A stretch of 64,000 nt of DNA. Origin: Alteromonas_E sp965248545 (lineage in GTDB: Bacteria > Pseudomonadota > Gammaproteobacteria > Enterobacterales > Alteromonadaceae). Of this stretch, positions 16,768 to 25,183 are shown piece by piece. The stretch lies in assembly GCA_965248545.1 (NCBI GenBank), contig OZ252110.1:1240001-1304000 (forward strand). The letters are read 5' to 3'. Within the stretch, counting starts at the first letter, position 1; the number at the start of each line of letters is the position of its first letter. The position numbers and the translations under genes are program-made. The notes beneath the pieces were generated by a model, which saw only the letters and a list, made by a program, of their open reading frames with translations, was not told the DNA's origin and did no database searches.

Positions 16768-18231
16768 ATGACCAGTCACACAATTCAAATCGGTGTTTTT
16801 CTTTTTGTAACCTTGTTGATTGGTCTTTTGACCTATTTGCACTGTCGTGGCAAAGGGGATAGGAAATCTAACCAGAACAAAGAGTACTTCCTCGCCGGAG
16901 GGGGGCTCGCTTGGTACTTTGTTGCGGGCTCAATCACGTTAACCAACCTAAGCACCGACCAGCTCGTTGGTATGAACGGCAACCAGATGGCACTCTTGGC
17001 ACTATGGGAATTATCGGCTGTAGTTGGGCTGTTTATCTTGGCAAAAGTGTTCTTGCCGGTTTACTACCGGTACGAATGCACCACCACGACTGAATTATTG
17101 GAGATGCGCTACAACAACAAACATATCCGCGCCATCATTTCGCTTCTGTTCTTCTTGGGCAGCGCCCTGATTTTTTGTCCCGCAGTTATATACTCAGGCT
17201 CGCTGTTCATGAAGAACATGTTCAATGTGGAAATCCCACTGATGACAATTGCCGCGGCCTTTGCAATTGTTGGCGCTCTATATGCTGTATTCGGTGGCCT
17301 ACGCGCTGTTGCGGTATCTGATACCTATAGTGGAGTGTTATTGCTCGCGATGGCTATCCTCGTAGTGTTTTTGGCCCTCAATGCAATTGATTATGACTTT
17401 AGCGGCATCCCACCAGAGCGTCTTACGTTAATCGGTGACAACGATTCTCCCATTCCGTGGCACACATTATTGACGGGGATGATTTTCATCCAAATGTTTT
17501 ATTGGGGAACTAATCAGGTGATCACCCAACGTGCAATGGCGGCACCAAATATTGGCGAGGCGCAAAAAGGTGTGATGGCGGCCGCCGGCATACGCCTGTT
17601 GATCGTGCCTGCTATTATCGTCATTCCAGGGATCGTATCGTATAAATTGTATGGTGATATCGGTGACGCTGCATACGGTACAATCGTCTTCGACTTGTTG
17701 CCCGACTGGTTGCGTGGCGTGTTTGCAGCAGCGATGGCTGCTGCGGTGTTAACGACCTTTAACAGTAACTTAAATTCTGCCACCGCTTTGTACGTTTGTG
17801 ACGTTCATGAATCTTACATCAATGACAAACCTAACGTGCCAGTGCTAAGCGGTTTCGTCACAATTTTAATCACTATTTTGTCGCTAGTATTAGTACAAGT
17901 ATATGCCCAAGCCGAGAGTATTATTAACTTGATCCAGCAACTATATGGGTTGTTGAGTATGCCAATACTGTCAGTGTTTATATTGGGGCTAGTATTCAAA
18001 AATGTGCATGCCAATGCGGGTATTTTCTCAGTTGTCTTTGGTGTGGCACTGTATGCATTGTTGAGCTTTGAAGGCTCGCCGATGTATGCACCGTTTGGCT
18101 TACATTTTATCCATTTGATGTTTATCACGCTGATAAGTTGTTTAAGCCTGTCACTATTGTTGAATTGGGCCATTTACAAGCAGCCTCCGCAGTTCTCATT
18201 GGTCGCTTTTAAGGGCCCGGCCAGCAACTAA
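16768..18231 (+). CDS. Na+/sugar symporter (SSS family, SGLT-like)
   Basis: A 487-residue inner-membrane sodium:solute symporter with about 13-14 hydrophobic helices. Landmarks: 'EYFLAGGGLAWYFVAGSITLTNLSTDQLVGMNG' region (residues 38-70) over the first core helices, and 'YWGTNQVITQRAMAA' near 250, which corresponds to the NQ sugar-contact helix of Vibrio vSGLT. 'LTTFNSNLNSATALYVCDV' near 335 covers the sodium-site helix. By memory alignment an Arg ('AAGIRLLIVP') replaces the galactose-contact Lys294 of vSGLT. Probable cargo is galactose or a galactoside. Last gene of the receptor module, closed by the terminator at 18249. Confidence 0.88.
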   Translation: MTSHTIQIGVFLFVTLLIGLLTYLHCRGKGDRKSNQNKEYFLAGGGLAWYFVAGSITLTNLSTDQLVGMNGNQMALLALWELSAVVGLFILAKVFLPVYYRYECTTTTELLEMRYNNKHIRAIISLLFFLGSALIFCPAVIYSGSLFMKNMFNVEIPLMTIAAAFAIVGALYAVFGGLRAVAVSDTYSGVLLLAMAILVVFLALNAIDYDFSGIPPERLTLIGDNDSPIPWHTLLTGMIFIQMFYWGTNQVITQRAMAAPNIGEAQKGVMAAAGIRLLIVPAIIVIPGIVSYKLYGDIGDAAYGTIVFDLLPDWLRGVFAAAMAAAVLTTFNSNLNSATALYVCDVHESYINDKPNVPVLSGFVTILITILSLVLVQVYAQAESIINLIQQLYGLLSMPILSVFILGLVFKNVHANAGIFSVVFGVALYALLSFEGSPMYAPFGLHFIHLMFITLISCLSLSLLLNWAIYKQPPQFSLVAFKGPASN

Positions 18232-18248
18232 TCTCGGCTGTTGCGAAC

Positions 18249-18280
18249 AACAAAAAAGGGGCCAAAGCCCCTTTTTTGTT
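18249..18280. terminator. Bidirectional rho-independent terminator
   Basis: A perfect 14-bp stem (AACAAAAAAGGGGC with its complement) around the loop CAAA, with A-run and T-run on opposite sides. It serves the symporter operon on the plus strand and the GH42 gene on the minus strand. Confidence 0.93.
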
Positions 18281-18290
18281 AAGCTAGGAT

Positions 18291-20261
18291 CTATTCGCCA
18301 TGTTTATAAATACTCACTCCGTAAGCGTCGACAGACTCACTACCAAGCACCCAATCACCGCCTTGGAATCCCGATAGACGCTGTTCTGTAGGACCATAGT
18401 TAAACACAAAACTAAACGCGCCGCGGCGCGATAACCGGACATCCTCGGGCAAGGCAAGAATCTCGATACCAAGGGATTCCGCATATTGTGCGAAGAGCGT
18501 TTTGAGTAATCCAATGTCAGTCAGTGTGGCCACGTAAGTCGCTTTGTCATTACTCACTATCGCCGGACTATTGTCCGCGTAGGTACCGACGGTATTGAGA
18601 CCACCTTCTAGAGGCTGAAGTATCTCTTCGCGCCACCGATTACTACCAAACACATCAGCACCAATACGTATCGGTTCTTGTAAATCAGCCCGAAGCGTTT
18701 CAACACTGGCAACTTTCACTGGCAGTATGGACTGCAGCAAACCCGGTGCAAGGTTCTCCACTAACGTGAGTTGATCCGTCTTTGAACCACTGCGCGGGCC
18801 GAAAACAAAATGTGCTGAACTTTGCTGACATCGCTCGACAAAGTCTTGATCGACGATAGTCTGACAGGGCGCTACGATGAGCTTGTGGTCTTCGAATTTG
18901 TCATCAGGTGAGATGAACGAAACGTCTATCCCAAGCTGGCGTAGTGCGCTGTAATACTCGAATTCAACTTGCTGGTGATTGTAACTATCACCTTGTCTTT
19001 CAATTTCGGTTACCCACTGGTTTTCGGTGGACATGATGATGGCGACATCCGTGCTAACGTCTGCATTGAGGTCGACTCCGCTGGCAGCCAATTCATCCCT
19101 AAACTGTTCAACTTCAAACCAAGCGGAAGACTTTGAGTTGTCCGCCCGTTTAATCCCCGCATGCATTTGCTCTTGAGCAAATAGGGCCTGGCGCCAACGA
19201 AAATAACAAATCGTTTGAGCGCCGTGAGCTATGGCCTCCCAAGACCACAAGCGCACCATGCCTGGTAGCGGGCGAGGATTGTGATGACCCCAGTTCACCG
19301 GTCCAGGTTGTTGCTCCATAATCCAAAAGTGGTCCTTACTGATCCCTCGTATATGGTCGAATGAGCAAGCTGAAAAATCAGGGTGTCCGGTGCGCATGTA
19401 ACGCGCAAAGGTGTCTGGATCAGCGTCAGCAAAAAACAAATCAGTTCGCCCGAGTGGATAGTTGTCATAACACACAAAGTCCAGAGGCTCTGCTAAGGCA
19501 AAGTTGTCAGTTTGCGTATCCACCATGGGAATAAAATTATGTGTAATGAAATGGCCTGGGCACTTTTCGCGTAGAATTGCTGCCATGTCGTTGTGATACC
19601 TAACTACTTGGTCAGAGCTGAAGCGCCGGAAGGCCAGTTGGTGCGATGGCTGGGCTTCAGTTACCGTTAAAATCGGCAATTCAATCTGCTCAAAATTCTG
19701 ATATTCCATTGACCAGAAAATCGTGCCCCAGGCGCGATTCAGGTGATCAATGTCACCATACATTTCCTTTAGCCATTGCTGGAACGCACGTTTCGCATTG
19801 TCTGAACCAGAATGTGTCGTATCGTGACAGGCGATTTCGTTGTCAGTCTGCCAACCCACAACGGCTGGATGGTTTGCATAACGCTCCGCCATAACGTGTG
19901 TGATACGCATCGATTCACGGTAGTAGTTGTCACTCGAGAAGTCGTAATGACGACGGGAACCAAAGCCTCGAGTATTGCCGGTATTGACATCAACCGGCAA
20001 GATGTCGGGGTATTTATCGATTAACCATTTCGGCGGCGTTGCCGTCGGGGTGCACAAAATAACTTTCAATTCTTGCTGTGCTAATGCATCAATCGCTCGA
20101 TCAAGCCAGCCGAAATCATAGCGACCATCCTCGGGTTCCATTTTTGACCAGGCAAATTCTGCCAGTCGCACATAAGTCAGGCCAAGCTCTCTCATCTCTG
20201 CTGCATCTTGTTGCCACTTAGACTCAGGCCAATGCTCAGGGTAATAACACACACCTAACAT
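18291..20261 (-). CDS. GH42 beta-galactosidase
   Basis: Hydrolyses terminal beta-D-galactosyl residues with retention. The protein has 656 residues and the GH42 layout: a TIM barrel ('GVCYYPEHWPE' at 3-13, 'RLAEFAWSKMEP' at 32-43), then the trimerisation domain (from about 390) and a small C-terminal beta domain. The acid/base is Glu142 in 'QTDNEIACH' and the nucleophile is Glu316 in 'WIMEQQPG'. No signal peptide, so it should act on imported galactosides in the cytoplasm. The start has GGAG six bases upstream. It is divergent from the GH36 alpha-galactosidase gene and shares a 197-bp control region with it. Confidence 0.94.
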   Translation of the reverse strand: MLGVCYYPEHWPESKWQQDAAEMRELGLTYVRLAEFAWSKMEPEDGRYDFGWLDRAIDALAQQELKVILCTPTATPPKWLIDKYPDILPVDVNTGNTRGFGSRRHYDFSSDNYYRESMRITHVMAERYANHPAVVGWQTDNEIACHDTTHSGSDNAKRAFQQWLKEMYGDIDHLNRAWGTIFWSMEYQNFEQIELPILTVTEAQPSHQLAFRRFSSDQVVRYHNDMAAILREKCPGHFITHNFIPMVDTQTDNFALAEPLDFVCYDNYPLGRTDLFFADADPDTFARYMRTGHPDFSACSFDHIRGISKDHFWIMEQQPGPVNWGHHNPRPLPGMVRLWSWEAIAHGAQTICYFRWRQALFAQEQMHAGIKRADNSKSSAWFEVEQFRDELAASGVDLNADVSTDVAIIMSTENQWVTEIERQGDSYNHQQVEFEYYSALRQLGIDVSFISPDDKFEDHKLIVAPCQTIVDQDFVERCQQSSAHFVFGPRSGSKTDQLTLVENLAPGLLQSILPVKVASVETLRADLQEPIRIGADVFGSNRWREEILQPLEGGLNTVGTYADNSPAIVSNDKATYVATLTDIGLLKTLFAQYAESLGIEILALPEDVRLSRRGAFSFVFNYGPTEQRLSGFQGGDWVLGSESVDAYGVSIYKHGE

Positions 20262-20286
20262 AAGACACTCCTATTAACGGTGTTGT

Positions 20287-20343
20287 AACTGGCCGTACTG
20301 AGGATTCAAATGACCCAATAGCGGTCTAGTCATACGACCAGTT
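20287..20343. repeat. Inverted repeat between GH42 and GH36 genes
   Basis: AACTGGCCGTAC (20287-20298) reappears on the opposite strand as AACTGGTCGTAT (20332-20343), with 33 bases between. It lies between the two divergent glycosidase genes, next to a TTGACA at 20347-20352, and may be a two-site operator. It does not resemble the GalR-type boxes. Confidence 0.45.
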
Positions 20344-20458
20344 CTTTTGACATATTTATATGATATTTAAATTTTTGCTGTATTATTGCCTATTTGTTGT
20401 GAAACAAAAACTGCTAATTTTAACTTTATTACGCCAGTAACGCCGAAGAGAAGTTGTC

Positions 20459-22594
20459 ATGTCTAATTTGCCTGATTTCGTCCGACTCCACAGTCTTAGT
20501 TGTTCCCTCATCATCGAGTGTAGACGCAGAACGCCTGCCGTGCGTTACTACGGCAGAAGGCTCAGCGACAAGACCACTGACCAAATGATCGCCGATTTAA
20601 CCCAGCGACAAGAGGCCAAATGCGCATTGGTTGAAGAAGTCGTTCTAGGATTAAGTCCTTGTGTTGGTGATGGCTTCACCGGTCATCCGGGTTTTGACAT
20701 CGATGATGGCGGCATTGCGTGGTCAGCTGCCCCGCGTCTAATTGACGTAATCCAAGCCAACGAACAGTCTGCAACTTTTGTCTCGCTAGACGAGTTTCGC
20801 TCAATTGAAGTACACCATCATTTCACCGTTGATCAAGCGACACAGGTTTTCTCATGCCAATCCGTCATTACCAATCGCGCGCCGCACACGCTGACGGTGA
20901 ATAACCTTGCTGCACCAACGATCGCGCTGGCAGATGATATGACCAAAATAATGAGCTTCGAAGGACGCTGGTCGAGTGAATTTCAAACGCGGTCAATCGA
21001 TCTCTTCCTAGGTGCGTATGTGCGAGAGAACCGCAAGGGGAAGACCTCGCACGATAACTTCCCCGGTGTAATACTGCATTCACCGACAACCTCTGAACAC
21101 GCAGGAAAGTGTTACGGCTTTCACTTAGGTTGGAGTGGTAATCACCACACGCGAGTAGAATTATTACCGGAACAACGCACCTATGTTCAAATGGGTGAAT
21201 TATTGGGCCGCAATGAAATCCGCTTAGAGACTGGCCAAGCTTATTCGAGCCCTACTCTTTACATGTCCTTCAGTGATAGTGGCTTTACATCATTGTCGCA
21301 GCAATTTCATGATTTTGTGCGCGCCAACATTCTCAATCCAACATTCCATCAGCAAGCGCGACCGATTCACTACAACACATGGGAAGGCATCTATTTTGAC
21401 CATGATGTAGAGACCTTGAAATCACTTGCGGATCTAGCTGCCAACGCCGGTGCAGAGCGGTTTGTTTTGGATGATGGCTGGTTTAAAGGGCGTCGAAATG
21501 ATAAAGCAGGATTGGGTGACTGGGTTGTGGATGAGTCGATTTATCCCTCGGGGCTCAGTCCATTAATTGATCATGTCATCGGAAAAGGCATGGCGTTTGG
21601 GATTTGGTTTGAACCCGAAATGGTTAACCCTGACAGCGATTTGTATCGCGCTCACCCAGACTGGGTACTCCATACGCAAGGAAATCCTCAGATAAACTTT
21701 CGCCATCAATATGTACTGGATTTAACTCGTACCGAAGTGTGTGACTATTTGTTCGCTCAGATTGATGCAGTATTAACTGCCCACTCTGATATCTCCTACA
21801 TCAAATGGGATATGAATCGCGATATTAATCACGCTGGAAATCATGCAGGTAACAGCAGTGTGCATGCGCAAACCCTTGCAGTCTATGCGCTAATCGACCG
21901 GATTAAGTCAGTGCATCCGCGGGTAGAAATAGAAAGCTGCTCTTCTGGCGGTGCCAGAATTGATTATGAAATTTTGTCCCACACCGATCGATTCTGGACC
22001 TCAGATTCCAATGACGCTTTAGATCGATTGGCAATCCAACGTGGATGTTCGTTCTTTTTTCCAACAGTGTTAATGGGGTCACACGTTGGGCCTCGTGACT
22101 GTCATATCACTGGCCGCCATATAGCCATTGAAACACGTGTTGCCGTGGCGATGTTCGGACACATGGGAATGGAAATGGATCCTCGCGAGCTGGATGAGCA
22201 TGAAACCCGAGTATTGCAAAGTGGTTTTCAACTGCACAAAGACAATCGCCAACTTATACATCATGGTGACTATATCAGGCTTGATTCAAACGGGGATAGT
22301 ATCGACTTTGGTGTAGTAGCGAAGGATCAATCAGAAGCCCTGTTTGCCTATAACAGTGTTGTCGAAACCAAACGGACCCAGCCTCGCTACTATCGCTTCG
22401 TTGGCCTCAACCCCGACAAGCAATATCGCATTGAACGTGTATGGCCTGAGAAACTATTCGAATATTCTCCGTCCCTGTTGGAGCGCATTGACAAACAAAC
22501 CTATTCCGGTGAGCTACTCATGCAAATGGGTATGCAACTTCCAATTGTTTTCCCGCAGACGAGTGTGATTTTTAAATTAACAACAGAAGGATGA
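20459..22594 (+). CDS. GH36 alpha-galactosidase
   Basis: Releases alpha-1,6-linked galactose from melibiose/raffinose-type sugars or galactomannan oligomers. The 711-residue protein has the GH36 architecture: an N-terminal beta-sandwich (to about 300), a TIM barrel and a C-terminal beta domain. Signature pieces are 'NTWEGIYFD' (306-314), 'LDDGWFKGR' (337-345) and 'WFEPEMVNPDSDL' (383-395). 'KWDMNR' holds the nucleophile Asp451, and 'ESCSSGGARID' plus 'SDSNDALDR' hold the acid/base near Asp516. No signal peptide. A GAAGAGAAG ribosome binding site precedes the ATG. It is divergent from the GH42 gene, and glpR follows about 115 bases after its stop. Confidence 0.94.
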   Translation: MSNLPDFVRLHSLSCSLIIECRRRTPAVRYYGRRLSDKTTDQMIADLTQRQEAKCALVEEVVLGLSPCVGDGFTGHPGFDIDDGGIAWSAAPRLIDVIQANEQSATFVSLDEFRSIEVHHHFTVDQATQVFSCQSVITNRAPHTLTVNNLAAPTIALADDMTKIMSFEGRWSSEFQTRSIDLFLGAYVRENRKGKTSHDNFPGVILHSPTTSEHAGKCYGFHLGWSGNHHTRVELLPEQRTYVQMGELLGRNEIRLETGQAYSSPTLYMSFSDSGFTSLSQQFHDFVRANILNPTFHQQARPIHYNTWEGIYFDHDVETLKSLADLAANAGAERFVLDDGWFKGRRNDKAGLGDWVVDESIYPSGLSPLIDHVIGKGMAFGIWFEPEMVNPDSDLYRAHPDWVLHTQGNPQINFRHQYVLDLTRTEVCDYLFAQIDAVLTAHSDISYIKWDMNRDINHAGNHAGNSSVHAQTLAVYALIDRIKSVHPRVEIESCSSGGARIDYEILSHTDRFWTSDSNDALDRLAIQRGCSFFFPTVLMGSHVGPRDCHITGRHIAIETRVAVAMFGHMGMEMDPRELDEHETRVLQSGFQLHKDNRQLIHHGDYIRLDSNGDSIDFGVVAKDQSEALFAYNSVVETKRTQPRYYRFVGLNPDKQYRIERVWPEKLFEYSPSLLERIDKQTYSGELLMQMGMQLPIVFPQTSVIFKLTTEG

Positions 22595-22664
22595 TTGTGA
22601 TTGCGCAGATTTGCGCAACACGTTTAAAACTGACATAGTCGTGTCACATTTTGCTTTTGCCAAC

Positions 22665-22689
22665 TCGAAAACGAACATTTTCGAACATT
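22665..22689. promoter_or_regulatory. GlpR-type half-sites before glpR
   Basis: Two tandem CGAACAT half-sites (22672-22678 and 22682-22688), preceded by TCGAAAACG, match one half of the enteric GlpR operator (ATGTTCG...CGAACAT). They lie 25-45 bases before the glpR start, suggesting autoregulation. Confidence 0.5.
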
Positions 22690-22710
22690 GCTAGAGATAG
22701 ACCGACTGTT

Positions 22711-23469
22711 ATGAATCAAGCTGTGAGACACGACAAAATAACCCAACTCGTTCATCTACATGGGTTTGTCACGATTGATGAACTAGTCGAACAGCTCGAT
22801 GTGACACCGCAGACAATAAGGCGCGATCTCAACATTTTGGCAAAACAGAATAAAATTAGCCGTCATCACGGCGGCGCGGGCAGCGTTACCGGTTCTGAAA
22901 ATACCCCTTATCAGCAGCGCAAGGCTGAAAACCTAGCGGCGAAGGAAAAAATTGCCCAAGCCGTCGCTAACATGATCCCTGATGGCGCTTCGTTGTTTTT
23001 AAATATTGGCACGACCACTGAAATCATTGCGCAAAAGCTTCTGCACCACAAAAACCTGCGGATCGTTACCAACAATATTCATGCGGCAACCACCTTGTCG
23101 GCTAAAGAAGACTTTAGCGTGATAATAGCGGCTGGCGAGGTGCGTCACATCGATGGCGGCATCATAGGTGAAGCGACGTGTGACTTTATCAGTCAATTTA
23201 GAATGGACTACGGTGTTATTGGTATTAGCGGTATAAGCAATGAGGGTGCGTTACTCGATTTTGACTTTCGCGAGGTGAAAGTCTCGCAAGCTATTTTAAA
23301 ACACTCGCAAACTGTCATTCTAGCAGCCGATTCGGCCAAGTTCGAACGACATGCCATGGTAGAACAAGGCCACTTATCGCAGGTAGATTACTTGGTTACC
23401 GAGCATCAACCTCCAGAAAGTATTACCACTATCATCGAAAGCAACGATGTTCGTTTAGAGCTCGTTTAA
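22711..23469 (+). CDS. glpR: Glycerol-3-phosphate regulon repressor GlpR
   Basis: A DeoR-family repressor of about 252 residues. The N-terminal HTH reads 'GFVTIDELVEQLDVTPQTIRRDLNILA' region (residues 16-42). The effector domain contains 'GTTTEIIAQ', 'IVTNN', 'GGIIGEATCDFI' and 'DYGVIGISGI', which closely follow E. coli GlpR as I recall it; the ligand there is sn-glycerol-3-phosphate. The longer frame from a TTG at 22651 runs through putative GlpR half-sites, so the ATG at 22711 ('MNQAVRHDKI') is preferred. It sits directly upstream of glpD, its usual target. Confidence 0.93.
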   Translation: MNQAVRHDKITQLVHLHGFVTIDELVEQLDVTPQTIRRDLNILAKQNKISRHHGGAGSVTGSENTPYQQRKAENLAAKEKIAQAVANMIPDGASLFLNIGTTTEIIAQKLLHHKNLRIVTNNIHAATTLSAKEDFSVIIAAGEVRHIDGGIIGEATCDFISQFRMDYGVIGISGISNEGALLDFDFREVKVSQAILKHSQTVILAADSAKFERHAMVEQGHLSQVDYLVTEHQPPESITTIIESNDVRLELV

Positions 23470-23525
23470 TTAATTATTTTTTCTTTTTTGTTCGTTTTGG
23501 TTGATTATTAATCAGTATTGCGCTT

Positions 23526-23575
23526 AAATGTTCGTTAATGATTATTTGGTAGCATTTATGAACATGAACGAACAT
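23526..23575. promoter_or_regulatory. GlpR-type half-sites before glpD
   Basis: ATGTTCGTT at 23528-23536 and its inverse AACGAACAT at 23567-23575 match GlpR operator halves; another TGTTCG-like half lies at 23489-23494. The first half-site coincides with the upstream ATG of the glpD frame, which argues that translation begins later. Confidence 0.5.
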
Positions 23576-25102
23576 CCTGACAGGCAAAATACTTTCGATA
23601 TTATTGTTATCGGCGGTGGAATTAATGGTGCAGGCATCGCTGCTGATGCTGCAGGTCGTGGATTATCAGTATTGCTGTGCGAAAAAGGTGATTTAGCAAA
23701 CGCCACTTCTTCGCGCAGCAGTAAACTCATTCACGGTGGATTGCGCTACCTCGAGCACTATGAATTCAAACTCGTACGAGACGCACTTGCTGAGCGCGAG
23801 GTGTTACTAAAAAAAGCGCCACATATCATGTGGCCACTCCGATTCAGGCTACCACATCAATCACATCTGCGCCCAGCATGGATGATCCGCATGGGATTGT
23901 TTTTGTATGATCACCTGGCAAAGAGAGAGATGCTACCGGGGTCTCGCAAAGTTAGTGTTACCTCGAATAACCCGTTAGTTGACTCCATTTCGACTTGCTT
24001 TGAATACTCAGACGGCTGGGTGGATGACGCTCGCTTAGTGGTACTCAATGCTCTCCAGGCTGAGCAACACGGCGCAGAGATCGCGGTACACACACAATGC
24101 ATCTCGGCTAAACGCCATGCTGATAAGTGGGAAGTCGACCTTATCGATACCACAGGCCAAGCTCGAACCGTCTACGCAAAAACGGTAGTAAATGCCGCAG
24201 GCCCATGGGCCGCGCATTTCATTAACGATGTCGTCAATAGCCCCAAAAAGAAGAGTATGCGGCTAGTAAAAGGCTCACACATTGTGGTTAATCGACTGTA
24301 TCCCAGTGATGAAGCCTATATCTTGCAAAACAAAGATGGTCGTATCGTATTTGCCATCCCTTATGAAGATGATTTTACGCTTGTCGGCACCACCGATGAA
24401 GATTACTTAGGCGATCCTAACGACGTCAAAATAAGTGACGATGAAGTTGACTACATTGTTGATATTGCCAATGAATACTTCAAACAGCCAATTAGCAAAG
24501 ACGAAATTGTGCATGCGTACTCCGGCGTACGCCCCTTACTGGATGAGGAAAACACCTCAGCGCAAGAGCTTAGCCGAGACTATCAAATAAAGATTGAGGG
24601 CAATAAGGACAGTGCGATTTTGGTCAATATTTTCGGTGGAAAAATAACCACGTATCGCAAATTGGCCGAACAAGCCGTAGACAGTTTATGCAAGACTTTG
24701 AAATTGAAGTCTGCAGCTTGGACAGCAAACACGCCCTTGCCCGGTGGTGATTTTGTGTCGAAAGAAGCACTGCTACTGTCACTTCAACAGTTGTACCCAT
24801 TTTTAGCGACGCCCACACTAGTGCGTTACGTCAGGACATACGGAACACTGTGTCACGAATTTCTACAAGGGAAAATTCAGGCCGACGACTTGGGGATTCA
24901 TTTTGGCCATGGCTTATACCAAGCGGAAATTGATTATCTATGTACTCAGGAATGGGCGTTCGATGTTGACACCATCCTATGGAGACGCACAAAGCTAGGA
25001 TTAAAGCTCGACCAAAGTCAAAAGCTCAGGCTGCAACACTACATCGATACACTTGCACTTCAACATGGCAAAGTCGATGCTGTCAGCCAACACGTTGCTT
25101 AG
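23558..25102 (+). CDS. glpD: Aerobic glycerol-3-phosphate dehydrogenase
   Basis: A membrane-associated FAD enzyme that oxidises sn-glycerol-3-phosphate to dihydroxyacetone phosphate and passes electrons to quinone. 'DIIVIGGGINGAGIAADAAGRG' forms the N-terminal FAD-binding fold. 'SSRSSKLIHGGLRYLEHYEF' is the family signature. 'GTTDEDY' and 'SGVRPLL' are substrate-domain motifs, and a helical C-terminal domain follows. Total about 514 residues. In-frame ATGs occur at 23528, 23558 and 23564; I prefer 23558 because the first lies in a GlpR-type site and the shorter N-terminus fits the family better. Convergent with glpK. Confidence 0.92.
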   Translation: MNMNEHPDRQNTFDIIVIGGGINGAGIAADAAGRGLSVLLCEKGDLANATSSRSSKLIHGGLRYLEHYEFKLVRDALAEREVLLKKAPHIMWPLRFRLPHQSHLRPAWMIRMGLFLYDHLAKREMLPGSRKVSVTSNNPLVDSISTCFEYSDGWVDDARLVVLNALQAEQHGAEIAVHTQCISAKRHADKWEVDLIDTTGQARTVYAKTVVNAAGPWAAHFINDVVNSPKKKSMRLVKGSHIVVNRLYPSDEAYILQNKDGRIVFAIPYEDDFTLVGTTDEDYLGDPNDVKISDDEVDYIVDIANEYFKQPISKDEIVHAYSGVRPLLDEENTSAQELSRDYQIKIEGNKDSAILVNIFGGKITTYRKLAEQAVDSLCKTLKLKSAAWTANTPLPGGDFVSKEALLLSLQQLYPFLATPTLVRYVRTYGTLCHEFLQGKIQADDLGIHFGHGLYQAEIDYLCTQEWAFDVDTILWRRTKLGLKLDQSQKLRLQHYIDTLALQHGKVDAVSQHVA

Positions 25103-25143
25103 GCCGCGAAGACAGGCAGTTCATCTCATCCAGTTAAAAGGTG

Positions 25144-25183
25144 CAGCATCTTTAAGTAAGAGTTTACTTCTTGATGCTGTTTT
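25144..25183 (+). terminator. Probable terminator between glpD and glpK
   Basis: CAGCATC (25144-25150) pairs with GATGCTG (25173-25179), with an inner AAGTAA/TTACTT stem, then TTTT on the plus strand. The right arm overlaps the last codons of glpK. Confidence 0.5.

Noticed and set aside
22601..22618. TTGCGCA...TGCGCAA hairpin as terminator of the GH36 gene
   Set aside because: Short stem with no T-run; kept out of the feature list.
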